A stretch of DNA of 64,000 nt from Fragum whitleyi (Eukaryota > Mollusca > Bivalvia > Cardiida > Cardiidae), in contig OX411557.1 of the NCBI GenBank assembly GCA_948146395.1, positions 37,116,077 through 37,180,076 of the forward strand, written 5' to 3'. The position numbers and the translations under genes were made by a program. The notes beneath the pieces were generated by a model that was given only the letters and a program-made list of their open reading frames with translations, did not search any database and had not been told where the DNA came from. Of the stretch, positions 21,200-31,621 are shown in pieces. Numbering within the stretch: position 1 is the first letter of the stretch; every line of letters begins with the position of its first letter.

Positions 21200-22200
21200 C
21201 GTGCCGTCCTGCCCAGACGGTTTCCGCCATGTTACGCGGCGCGTTACTTCCGGGTTTTACGTTATACCGTAATTTATACGTAACTGACCCGTCAACTTAA
21301 CCTTACTAAATTTATTGACGCTTACGAACTTAAATGGTCTGGCTATACTTACATGTGTCTCTATTCTTATCTAATTATTCAAGTCTTTCTTATTCTTGTT
21401 TATTCATTCCTAGTCTTTCTTTCCCTTTTCGTTAATTCACTTATTTTAACATTTGATTCATCTCTTTCCTGTGGCGGTTGTATACATTCCATACGATTTT
21501 CGTATCTCGCAAATGGGTGGATAATCGTTAATTTAAGTTGGAACTCAACCGGAGGCTAGGAAATGGTGTAATAGTTGTGCTGTGTGCGGTATGGCAGGAA
21601 TCTATATTTATCTATTCCAGCCTCCGCAAAATGAATGCAAAACAGTAAACAGGGGCGTTAAACAGACTTTATTTTTATTTTATTTTATAATCATTTCAAG
21701 GTAGCAATGAGTCTGATATGCGAATTCTTGAATTCATTTGGATACATTCGGCTCACATAATTAATAATTACACGTAGGTTTGAATCTGGTGACTTTTCTC
21801 CAGTACGTTCCTTTCAGAAAAAGTACAAATTCACAAAAGTTGAAGCATATTCATTGAATTTTTGATACAATGTGCCTACAAATATTTCATAACATTTTAA
21901 ATAACATTTTTTTAACTCTCATTAAAACGGGGTTGATAGAATGAAATAAGGTCAATGTATTTCAAAATAGATCTAGAGGCTAAGTGTCCTTGTGTGTTTC
22001 TGCTCTAAAAATCATTATCATTTTGAACTCTTCCCAAAGACATATCTGTATACTGTATACACTTGTTTAATTGTTTTTGTATTTAGAGATTAATAAAATA
22101 CTCTGCTAAGATGTTTGAATCCAATTCAGATATAAATTTATTTCACTTATTTTAAGTATCCGAGATTGACCGAATCCTGTTGCTCACTGTGTGTGTATTA
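21200..22200. other. Interval without a recognised gene
   Basis: The first 60 bp upstream of the TATA box are locally GC-rich (CGTCCTGCCCAGACGG, CGCGGCGCG). The rest is AT-rich unassigned sequence. Confidence 0.4.
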
Positions 22201-22229
22201 CTGTTTATTTATCGTCTCTACCGTAGCAT

Positions 22230-22470
22230 ATACTCATATGAGCGACGCCCCCAGAAGACGGTTAGTTGTTACGGGGGATAGTGCAAGGACGAAACTACTG
22301 CTGAGATCCGCCATGGTTCTTTAACGTGCTCGGTGTAAAGCACCGTCTCACAGGACCTCGGCTTAAAGGTTTCATCCGAAAGACAGTTTGCCTGCCCGGA
22401 AATCGAACCCACGCGGTCGAACTTCAATGGTTTTGTTGCCCGGTGCTCTACCAACTGAGCTTATCGGGCT
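22230..22470 (-). mobile_element. tRNA-derived SINE
   Basis: On the minus strand it begins AGCCCGATAAGCTCAGTTGG, an A box, then GTGGGTTCGATTTCC, a B box. The conserved body GATGAAACCTTTAAGCCGAGG and CACGTTAAAGAACC resembles a SINE core widespread in marine invertebrates. The tRNA fold is broken in the anticodon region, so it is not a functional tRNA. Confidence 0.7.
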
Positions 22471-22549
22471 GACTCCTGTTTAAAAGGCATCACCAAATTT
22501 TTTTAAATTACTTTTTTTCTATTAGCCGAAGCCAATAATTTCCAAGGCT

Positions 22550-23500
22550 AAGTAATGAAGATTGCGCACGCATTTTGGACATGCTGGAAATGGGCAGTTC
22601 CAAAAATCACGTAGCTAGACGTTTTAATGTATCAAGATAAACTATAGTGCTTTTGGTTAGACGTGTGAACTTCACAGGAAGTCTTCAGGACAGACGTAGA
22701 TCTTGTAGGCCTCGCTCAACATCTGTACGTCAAGACATCTTTAAACGTCAACGGCACCTTCCTGATCGTTTTTTAACAGCTACATCGACATGGGCAGCCG
22801 TTGTTGGTAATTACAATAGGAAAATTAGAGTAAACACAATAGGACGCCGGTTACGGGAACGTGGGGTTGTGTGCAGAAGGCCCTATCGTGGAATGATACT
22901 TTCACAACGTCATCGACAACAACGTCGCGTATGGGCTCAAAATAACCTCGGACGGCGATGGCGGAGAGTTGTGTTCAGTGACGAGTCAAGGTTCAATCTT
23001 TCACATGCCGACGGACGCCTTCGGATATATCGATGTCTAAATAAACGTTATGTGCGTAATTGTGTTTTAGGGCATGACCGCGTCGGTGGTGGCGGGGTAA
23101 TGGTGTGGGCCGCCATCAACCGTGTATTCAAAACGGTCCTGGTTGTTGTTCAGGACAATTTGAATGCCATTGGGTACATAAGCCAAGCCTGTTGTCCAAC
23201 CCCTGTTTCCCCGACAACCTGGACTCACTTTTATGCATGATCACGCACGTCCACAATATTGACGTTCTGCCATGGCCAGCCAATTTACCGGAGAGCAATC
23301 CAACCGAGCACATGTGGGATATCCTAGGACGTCGTTTGTGTCAACGTCAGCCACAACCTCAAACTCTGCAACAGCTGACTGACGCTCTTCATCAGGAGTG
23401 GGCTCGCATCCCGAGGTACTTTCTGCGTAACCTGTGTGGCTCAATGAGACGCAGACTGAAAGCAGTGATTGCTTGTTATGGTGGACATACTCGTAACTGA
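22550..23500 (+). pseudogene. Tc1-like (DD34E) transposase pseudogene
   Basis: The frame begins upstream of the stop at 22638 with a helix-turn-helix (ILDMLEMGSSKNHVARRF). It continues with DRRRSCRPR and WRRVVFSDESRFNL, which holds the first catalytic Asp. It ends, in another frame, with LPWPANLPESNPTEHMWDIL, which holds the catalytic Glu, and GRR..CQR. Defects are an in-frame TAA at 22638-22640, a frame change between about 23130 and 23240, and loss of the segment that normally carries the second Asp (usually QQDNARPH). A terminal CAGTCAGTGTA near 23690 resembles a Tc1-type end. The left end was not found and the SINE at 22230-22470 sits beside it. It cannot be active. Confidence 0.85.
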
Positions 23501-23724
23501 CACCTTTAAGGCAGTTGTCACTTCTAATCTTGAATAAAATGTGACAAATGTTTTTGTTTTAGTTTAAACCTTACTCCACCTTTGAACAACATCCCGATCA
23601 GTATCTTCCATCAATAGTACTTATATTTAGTGTCCCACGTTGAACCAAAGCTGAATGCATGTGAGGCGTTATTTATGACAGTCAGTGTACCTTGGCTTTT
23701 ATAATCCGAGTTCGACCTCTGTGG

Positions 23725-23890
23725 ATTGATTGATTGCTTGAATGGAGTTTATCGCCGCTTTCAACGTTTTTTTCAGTTATATCGCGGCGGCTGGAACACC
23801 TAATAATGTTTTTTCAGGTATTTCTCTCACCAGTACAACCACCACATCCTTTCCTAGCCCCCAGCTGCTTTCTCACATAGGTCAACGATT
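23725..23890 (-). mobile_element. 5'-truncated SINE with GCGGCG-TAAAC body
   Basis: An exact 11-bp target duplication, GACCTCTGTGG, flanks it at 23714-23724 and 23891-23901. The minus strand contains the body GGTGTTCCAGCCGCCGCGATA and AAAGCGGCGATAAACTCC and a GATT-type tail. The tRNA head is missing. Confidence 0.8.
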
Positions 23891-23901
23891 GACCTCTGTG
23901 G

Positions 23902-24899
23902 AAAAAAATTTAAATAACAATTACCGTCATATACTATCAATTAACAAGACGTATATTACGTTCAATACTGTTTGTTATTCATTCCCATGAAAGCACGTGC
24001 AAAGCCGAGTAGGAATTATCAATTTTTTATTTATCTAAATAGCAGAGGTCAGATTCGGGTCAATAAAGCCGCGCTATACACTGCTTAAACACGGCAAATC
24101 CGCTTCGTCCAAAAATGGGCCCTTTCGTGTTAATCTTTTCTAATCCGAAGATTTTTTTAATGGTGCATGCTTCGTCTTTTACAACTGATAAGCCATATTT
24201 TGCAGAATTGATACTTCCTGCGAAGTGGCTCCTTTTTGCTAAAAGGGTCACAAACATTTTCAATCCGTAGCCCGCGCTCTAAACCGCACCGGCCGAACCC
24301 CCTTTAAGCAAATATCGTGAAAATGACCTAAATGTACTTTAAACAGAGATCAGCTCTAGTAGAGTTCAGATCAAATTAACCAAGGGTCACGATTTGAGAA
24401 TGAATTAAAAATAATTTAATGTAAGTTATGTACAATGAGAATCGTGCATTCTAATTGGCTTAAAGGATGGTTTTATTCCTCAGTGAAAAAAATAACTACG
24501 TAGCTATTTCGTAAGCTTCCGCAAAGTAGTTCCATTACAAATCTATTTCTTTATAAATAAATCTGATCAGTTTTATTCCGATTTATTAAATTATAAGACA
24601 AAGAGGGTATATATTGATTCCGCGTATTCATACAGTGTGAATATGTTCTTAGTTTCATACCTCAATGAAATCGATAAATACTCTCTTCATCTCTTAAATA
24701 TAGATAAAAACTGCTTCTTCTCGTTACACAAAATCTTCTTGACTTGAACAACTCCGATCTCGACTAGCATCTGTATTCTTCACACTACAGTTGTTTTCGT
24801 TTTCAAAATTTTAGACTTGTCTAAAAGGAAAGGGGTAGAAGACGACAATATATCATGGATACCATACTACAAAACAGTGTAGAGAAAAGGAGAACAAAT
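23902..24899. other. Interval with a shared dispersed repeat
   Basis: CATGAAAGCACGTGCAAAGC..GAGT..GGAATT at about 23988-24030 recurs at about 61737-61780. A palindromic MITE-C copy lies at 24583-24708. No gene is seen. Confidence 0.5.
24583..24708. mobile_element. MITE-C, partial
   Basis: Contains GATTCCGCGTATTCATACAG and ends CATACCTCAATGAAATCGAT..AATACTCTCTTCATCTCTTA, the family terminus. The left arm is shortened. Confidence 0.6.
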
Positions 24900-25335
24900 G
24901 GGTAGTAACAAGTTGAAATTGACTGTCATGGCGATTAAAACCATTCTAGATAGCTCACCCAGCAACCCGTTCATTTATTCTTAACACTCGCTCAAACCAT
25001 TCAGAAAAATTCCAAATTCACTAAAATGATAGAATAAAACAACAGTATTCTAAATAAACATTGCTACAAAAAAAAAACGATTTCACTGACTTGTTTGATT
25101 TTTATAAGCATGTGATTGGTTGTTGGTGAATACATAGAAACCTATTTTATAACACTTGTATCCATACTTTAACAAAGGGGTGTAATATAGATAATTTTGT
25201 CTAATTTGGGCGAAATTTTCGATATTGTATTACTTGCCTTTAACTTCTTCAAAACCTTCTCCATATACTGATTCATTTTCATTCCTAATTCATTGAAAAA
25301 TCATACAGATTGTCGATTTCTCGATGTTATTCACT
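24900..25335 (-). mobile_element. MITE-A, full copy
   Basis: GGTAGTAACAAGTTGAAATT to CGATGTTATTCACTG-TA. The core is weakly conserved. Confidence 0.7.
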
Positions 25336-25386
25336 GTACGTATTTCTTCTTTCCAAGAAGGCTTATTTGACAAGAGACCTTGTAAG

Positions 25387-25520
25387 AGACAACGTGAAAT
25401 TGACCAGTAAAATAAATTTTGAATTACTTTGAAATGAAATTAAATGATAGTTGTAGAACGAGTTCCGAATGATTTTCAAGTGAGATAAAAAAATAATCGA
25501 TAATTGATTTTGATATCATT
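25387..25520 (+). mobile_element. MITE-A, 5' fragment
   Basis: ACAACGTGAAATTGACC..GAACGAGTTCCGAATGATTTTCAAGTGAG. It stops near the core. Confidence 0.5.
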
Positions 25521-25648
25521 TCATTTTGAAATAATATTTTTTGGAATTGTATTAAGCTGAAATTTAGATTTTACCACATGCAAATATTTCTTTCAAACGC
25601 AAATTTATGTAATTGTGGAAAAGGTTGGTCCATATGGAAGTCAAACGG

Positions 25649-26266
25649 TTGATTGGTTGATTGGTTGATTTGTTGATTGATTGATTGATGGATGGATGGA
25701 TTGGCGAATGGATGGATGGATGGATGGATGGATGGATGGATGGATGGATGGATGGATGGATGGATGGATGGATGGATGGATGGATGGATGGATGGATGGA
25801 TGGATGGATGGATGGATGGATGGATGGATGGATGGATGGATGGATGGATGGATGGATGGATGGATGGATGGATGGATGGATGGATGGATGGATGGATGGA
25901 TGGATGGATGGATGGATGGATGGATGGATGGATGGATGGATGGATGGATGGATGGATGGATGGATGGATGGATTTTGATTTTGATTTTGATTTGATTGAT
26001 TTGATTTGATTTGATTTGATTTGATTTGATTGATTTTTATTGATTGAGTTTAAGGCCACTTTCAACAATTTTTTAAGTTATATCGTTGAGGCCGGAGTAC
26101 CTAACAATGGATTTCCGGTATTTCTCTCACCAGTACGACCATCACATCTTTTTTGTAGCTTTCTAGCCTCCAGCCGCTATCTCACATAGGTTTACGATTT
26201 TTAACCCATTGATGAGAGACAAATAGTCGGAAAGAATTAGTGCCACCGTCGGGGATCGAACCCGGG
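25649..26266 (-). mobile_element. SINE with a hugely expanded 3' tail
   Basis: A 13-bp target duplication, GGAAGTCAAACGG, flanks the whole unit (25636-25648 and 26267-26279). On the minus strand the head is truncated to the B-box side (GGGTTCGATCCCCGACGG), then comes the body shared with the copies at 23725, 38394 and 63295, then a tail of GATT-type repeats that has become the long GGAT microsatellite. The microsatellite therefore belongs to the retroelement. Confidence 0.8.
25686..25972 (+). repeat. (GGAT)n microsatellite, about 70 units
   Basis: An almost pure GGAT/GATG array of about 285 bp is flanked by GATT and GATTT repeats on both sides. The overlapping WMDG and HPSI reading frames on both strands are translations of this array and not genes. 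Confidence 0.95.
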
Positions 26267-26279
26267 GGAAGTCAAACGG

Positions 26280-27570
26280 ACTTTAAAAGACTCACAATAC
26301 AAAGGACATGGCTCACAAACTGTATGGTAACCCTTCTCCCCTCTCTCAGGTATAACAAAGATTAGTTTCATAACTTTTCCATTTCTTGGAAACAAATGCC
26401 TATTAAGTATCCATAAACCTATAATATTGTCTATTTTGGAGAAAAGGCTAAAAGTTATACAGTTAAAAGTGTGAAGCCGAAATTGTGACAACACAATATT
26501 TCACTAATAATCTTCTAGAAGTCATAACAAATACTTGATAAAAAATATGGCAAGCGGGCATTCACTTTTCTTAACTACAAACAACTATTTTGGGGGAAAT
26601 TAGGTAATTCTTAGGATTTCATTGGTTCATTCTGAGGAAACTGGGTTGTTTGGGAAAATATTCTTTACATTATTTGAGATACTGTGTTTAGGCCAATAGA
26701 AAAATATAGATTAGTGTGTACATAAGAAATTGGTAAAATGACGAATTTTTAAGGCCAATTTCCTTCGTTTCTGAGCCTTGTCCTTTGGTTATTGACGCCG
26801 TTGATGGAGGTTATACCAAGTTTCCATATCATACCCCGTCCGTGGGCAATATTTCGGCTCTGTTCTAGTACAACCTTTTAACTTACGGGGAGGGGGTATT
26901 ATTTAAGAAAACGGTCCGGTCACGGATTGTATGTAAGCTGCAAAACATAATTGGAAAAGATATTTAGAAGAAGAGTAAGGTTCCATTCAAAATATAATAG
27001 TAAAGGAAATATTGCTTGCATCGCAGGTTTCTTACTTTCAAACATGATATCTCATACTAATATAGTGTAACCATTTAAAAAAGATAAATGCATTCTTAAT
27101 TTCATTTTCTAGGGTATTGCAATCCTATATTATTCAAATGATCCAGTCTGAAGCAGTATCTGGACAGTTTAAGTTAGGTTTCCAATGCTCCTGGAATACT
27201 TTAGCATACACTTCAGTATCTAAAATATCGAAGGTGGATGTGCGTAATTAAGAATTGTGTAATTTTTATATCACATGGATTTACTTTTTGGGCAATGAAT
27301 GATCTTTTAACTATAACAGGTTTTAAATGCCACAAACAACTTAGATTTGCCACTATATAATGATTTATTTAAACCAAAACAAAATAAGAATGTAACCAGT
27401 TTCGCTGTCCTCTCATCAACTAAACATATATGTAAAATTTGTATCAACAGTCTCTGTTAATATTGGTCCCCAAATGGATGTATGTTTTGTGACCAGGTAA
27501 CATAAGAATACTACAAATTGGAACAAACGATGCGGGGTCACAATGCCGCGAAGACATACTAATAGGAAAG
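26280..27570. other. Interval without a recognised gene
   Basis: AT-rich sequence with no convincing open frame, palindrome or assigned repeat. Confidence 0.4.
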
Positions 27571-27752
27571 TTCGCATGTTTTATTATAGGGCGGTAATAG
27601 GTATAGATAATTTTGTTCATTTAGAACAAAATTAGCGATATTGGATTACGTCCCTTTAATTTCATTCAAAACTCGCTACGCACACTCATTTAGTTTCATT
27701 ACAAGTCATTTATCAAAATTAGTCATCATGTCAATATCAAGATGTTGTTAGC
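27571..27752 (-). mobile_element. MITE-A, right half
   Basis: It begins at the core (GATAATTTTGTTCATTTAGAACAAAATTAGCGATA) and ends AAGATGTTGTTAGCTTG. Confidence 0.65.
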
Positions 27753-28040
27753 TTGAATTTATATGACATAAGTAGCGTGAGTGAAATAGCACTTTGAATA
27801 TTTTTGATATTACATGGGTGTTATTACACTAGTAGAATACCTATACAAATGAGCTAAGAACGGCCGTGAACGTTATATCTTCATTGTGAAAATGACGTCA
27901 TAATGAATTTGCTGACGTCATCTCACAAACGGCGTTATATGTTTCGCGGAATAATTTGAATAATTTGAATCGATAGATATCTTAATTTCCTCGTTTCATC
28001 ACAGAAATATTGGTCATATTATTAAAAGAATATCATATTT

Positions 28041-28159
28041 GTGGTCATCAAATACCGAATTTATGAAACTCGTCATCTGAAAAAGATAAAACTCGGCACA
28101 GCCTCGTTTTTATGTGTTTATAGATGACTTATTTAATAAATTTGGTATTAAATGACCAC
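28041..28159. repeat. Long palindrome, 119 bp
   Basis: GTGGTCATCAAATACCGAAT..CATCT pairs with AGATGACTTATTTAATAAAT..GAATGACCAC-type sequence with about 39-bp arms. A related but decayed sequence lies near 36480-36560. Confidence 0.65.
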
Positions 28160-28444
28160 TCATTCAATATCCTCCATATAAATGATTTCGTTGAAGTTCA
28201 AACTTTGGTGAAAGTCGAGTGGGAAAAAAACATTTAGCGAACTAGAAGGAATTACCGTTCTCCGTTTTCTAACAAACCATTGATATAGTAGAAAGTAAAA
28301 CGGGTTTCATATTTTTTTGCTCATATTGGCGACAAAATCTAGAAAATCTCTTAATTTTTGTACTGTATGATAGGAAATAAAGAATACATTGACGTGCGAT
28401 TGCAAAACGGTCGGAACTTGCTTTTCAGGCACTTACCACATTTA

Positions 28445-28606
28445 ATAGGGCTGTCACACCTTAACGTTTTGACCAGCGTGTGCGAAACGTGTAGGACTTT
28501 TTAGAAAACACAGCGAACACGTCGGGTAGGCTATGGACGCTATGGACACGTTCTGCACACGCTATCGGCACGCTGTAACACGTTGGCACACGTTGCGATA
28601 TGTCTG
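28445..28606 (+). repeat. CACGTT-rich dispersed repeat
   Basis: Reads GGCTGTCACACCTTAACG and then repeated ACACGTT/ACACGCT words. It abuts the truncated MITE-A at 28607. No coding potential is seen. Confidence 0.35.
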
Positions 28607-28788
28607 TGAAATCGCGATTTTTTTCTAGCTTTATTCTTTTTAATGTAGTTGTTCATCTCATCTTTTTAAGGTAATTTTGTATCGTTTTTGAAATGTTTTA
28701 GTTGGTGATTGTAATGGATGGTGCACTGAGTAGGCATTTAGAATGGTTTTGATTGAGATGAATGTTAATTTCACGATGTTGCTAACTG
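28607..28788 (+). mobile_element. MITE-A, 3' half
   Basis: From GAAATCGCGATTTTTTTC to CACGATGTTGCTAACTG. It is 28 bp away from the next copy. Confidence 0.65.
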
Positions 28789-28816
28789 TCAGGCTGTCAA
28801 ATTTGTAGTTAAGCTA

Positions 28817-29232
28817 CAGTAAACAACATCATGAAATTGACATGATGATTGATTTTGGAATGATTTTGGAATGTAACTGAAAGAGAGTATGGATCGAGTT
28901 TTGAGGGAAAATAAAGGGACATAATCCAATAACGCTAGTTTTGTTCTAAATGAACAAAATTATGGATATATATCACCTCCTTTTAAAAGAATATGCGTAC
29001 TTTCTGTTTCTGTGTCTTCGTGGACTTATCAGACACTTTAAAATCCACACCAACCAACTATGAATTATATGGTGATCGTCTTGAACAATTTAGAGATGTT
29101 TTCTAATGATTTCTTGGCGTTTTTCATGATCGATTTGAGTGAGTTTTTTAAAATAAATGAATGGAGCCCTGAGTGAATGATTTAGAATTATTTTGATCGG
29201 TATGAGTATCAATTTCACGATGTTTTTGACTG
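28817..29232 (+). mobile_element. MITE-A, full copy
   Basis: TA-CAGTAAACAACATCATGA to CACGATGTTTTTGACTG. It carries the subfamily segment TGTGTCTTCGTGGACTTATC and the core GTTTTGTTCTAAATGAACAAAATTATGGATA. Confidence 0.8.
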
Positions 29233-29260
29233 CTATAGTTTCTTAGACAGATATAACAGC

Positions 29261-29390
29261 CCTGCGTTCAGGTTGAAAACGTTAGCGAAGCGCTTTGAAA
29301 TGATACCTCGCTTTGCACGTATGCGCACGTGCAAAGCGGGGTATCATGTCTAAGCGCTGGCGAAACGCTTTTACATCTTGAACATAGGGC
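29261..29390. mobile_element. Palindromic MITE-G copy 1
   Basis: Outer arm CCTGCGTTCAGGTTGAAAACG; inner arm CGCTTTGCACGTATGCGCACGTGCAAAGCG. The full length folds into one hairpin. Sisters lie at 33291 and 62831. Confidence 0.75.
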
Positions 29391-29679
29391 TTGAAATTGG
29401 TCAACTTGATATTTTGAAAAAAAATATGCTTATATACCCTCGTCAAGTAAATGTATTTGTAGTGCTTTTGTAAAATAAAGAAAACAATGCTGCAAAAGAA
29501 TAATTCGAACTGTCACAGGCAATTGCTTCTTTTCCACTGCAGTTTTTCTTTAGGTATATCGCATTTTTTCATCGTTTAAAGAACGGGATACATTTGGACT
29601 ATATACATTCCATGTAGGATAAGGAAATGTCTTAGATTGACTGAAACAAGAGGATTAGAATGGCCCTAAAGCGCTCACG

Positions 29680-30290
29680 TGAGTTTAATAGGTCCAGTGG
29701 ATCTCACCTTAGTAAGCTTCTGGCAGATTTTCATTCACATTTGCCTAGTTGTTGAGGAGATGTTATTCTACACAATCACACAGCCTGGATGCAACACTGA
29801 AAACACTCTCCATTCGCTAGTCCTTATTTTTTATTATTATTATTATTATTATTATTTTATTATTTTTCTTTTTTTAGGAGGGGGGTGCAATAAAAATTTC
29901 ACAAACAAGTTTTGAGAAGGGTCCTAAAGGGAACAATTCTGCCAGGTGAACAAATTTTGAGAATGGTCACACAAGGCCAAGTGTTGTTGAAATCTGCATT
30001 GGTTACTGAGTTGAAGATGTTTCAAGATTTCGGGCTCAAATTAAGCTTCGCCCTACCACGCCCATATTTGGGGGTCAATCGAAAATCCATTAACAACTTT
30101 TGAGAAGGGTCACCCAGGGAACATTTCTGCCAAGTATGGTTGAAATCTGCCCATTGGTTACTGAGGAGAATATGTTTAAAGATTTCGGGTTTCAAATTAG
30201 CCCAACCCTGCCATGCCCATATTTGGTAGTCAATCGGACGACGACAAAAGGTGATCACAAAAGCTCACATTGAGCACGATGTGTTCAGGT
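29680..30290 (+). mobile_element. Pearl/CvA-like element with tandem core
   Basis: Two diverged tandem units of about 160-190 bp begin TTTTGAGAAGGGTC at about 29910 and 30098. Each contains TTGAAATCTGC, TTGGTTACTGAG and CCATATTTGG..GTCAATCG. The end reads GTGATCACAAAAGCTCACAT. Bivalve pearl-type (CvA-like) elements are described as carrying tandem cores of this size; the match is from memory. A TTA microsatellite lies at 29828-29870. Confidence 0.5.
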
Positions 30291-30577
30291 GATCTAAATG
30301 CAGACCCAATAAGTCCTTGTTACTTGTGTCAAAACTCTGGAGACGCGAGCGAGATGTAGCGAGTGCTACTAAGTGGCCTCTTGAGTGATCGGTTAAGGTA
30401 AAGTTCAATGCATTAGATAAAACTATCTAGCCTGGCTCCCAGGCTGTCAGTTAGTGTTAAATAAGGTACACCACTCGAGATGATTTTGCCTGCATTGACG
30501 CAATTTTCTATGGATCTCTGATTACCTGTGGCAATATTTCCGCCGGTAGGGTAAAAAAAGAAGCATGTCTTTTTTGG

Positions 30578-30638
30578 GCGGCCGAAATACAGTAACTACA
30601 GCTTGAAATTCAAGCTGCAGTTACTGTATATTGGCCGC
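30578..30638. repeat. 61-bp palindrome with the ACTACAGCTT core
   Basis: GCGGCCGAAATACAGTAACT pairs with AGTTACTGTATATTGGCCGC. The core ACAGCTTGAAATTCAAGCTG is shared with other hairpins of the window while the outer arms are not. Confidence 0.8.
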
Positions 30639-31259
30639 ACATTATAGTAGATTTAACATATATATATATCGCTCTCAAAAATCAAAATCAGCTCAAGAAA
30701 AAATGGGGGTCAAATTTTCAAGCAATTCAAAAATTAATGGGGGTTAGATTTTTAATCAAACATAACGAGTCAATAACAGGAAATTCGAAACAAGGGAGGT
30801 AATCTTTCGTGGAATAAATAACTCGGTGCGCCGTGGTTGCGTCTCTTGATTGGAAAGAACCAGTGACGTCATCATCAGGGTTATCTATAAAAAGAGAAAA
30901 AAAATAAAGAAAGTTGTATTTTTTATATTAATTTTCCTTAGTTGTACGTTTATTTTGACATAAGATTTATTTACATTCCTTTACTATGAAATTAGTAGTT
31001 TTCTTCACTTTTCATACATCAAGCGAATCAATTGATTGTATAATTGAAAAAAGTAACTGTATTTAGCATCATTTCAATAATGATTCGTAAAGAAACACGG
31101 AGAATATACAATAGTTCTATTTAATAATATATCTTAAACATTTTAGCGGACGAACTTGCGAATGCGATAAATAAAGGTAAAATGGAGCAAAGCAATGAGA
31201 AATTTTGTAGGTCTATCTTATCATTTTTTTCTTTAATTGAGAGTGGTTTTCTGTCAATC

Positions 31260-31292
31260 AACGCATAGCTTTTCTTAAGCAGGAAGAACTGG

Positions 31293-31323
<31 letters not shown>

Positions 31324-31510
31324 AAAAAGAAGAAGAAGAAAAAGAAGAAGAAGATGATGAAGAAGAAGAAGAAGAAGAAGAAGAAGAAAGAAAGAATGAC
31401 AGACAGAAAGAAAGAAAGAAAAAAAGAAAGAAAGAAAGAAAAGAAGAAACCCCTGAAGGAGAAGAAAGAAGGAGAAGAAAGAAAGGGGGAAAAAGAAGAA
31501 GAACAAGAAA
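31260..31510 (+). repeat. Purine tract of GAA/GAAA repeats
   Basis: About 250 bp are almost pure purine on the plus strand (GAAGAAGAA, GAAAGAAAG). It lies directly downstream of gene 2 exon 3, so the gene 2 transcript would read a long pyrimidine tract. The Phe/Leu/Ser-rich frames opposite are artefacts. Confidence 0.9.
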
Positions 31511-31517
31511 AACTCAC

Positions 31518-31621
31518 CTTTTAACCAATAAGTGTAACGGTTGGATTGCTAGAGGCTGTTCGGTTAAAGAGACCACCGTTGATAAGGATGAGGAACAGGA
31601 ATAGCACTCCGAACAGGATCA
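31518..31621 (-). CDS. Gene 2 exon 3: membrane segment and C-terminal tail
   Basis: The acceptor ATTTCCAG precedes 31621, the stop TAA is at 31521-31523 and the donor GTGAGT follows 31518. It reads LILFGVLFLFLILINGG and then NRTASSNPTVTLIG. It aligns without gaps in phase with gene 1 exon 3. Confidence 0.75.

Noticed and set aside
23742..23990. 82-residue frame
   Set aside because: Lies in a 5'-truncated SINE with an identifiable target duplication.
25571..26068. Long HPSI-repeat and WMDG-repeat proteins on both strands
   Set aside because: All frames are open because the GGAT array has no stops; it is a SINE tail microsatellite.
25636..26279. CRISPR-like regular array
   Set aside because: There are no unique spacers; it is a simple tetranucleotide repeat.
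31258..31517. Phe/Leu/Ser-rich membrane-like proteins on the minus strand
   Set aside because: They arise from the GAA/TTC tract in a gene 2 intron.
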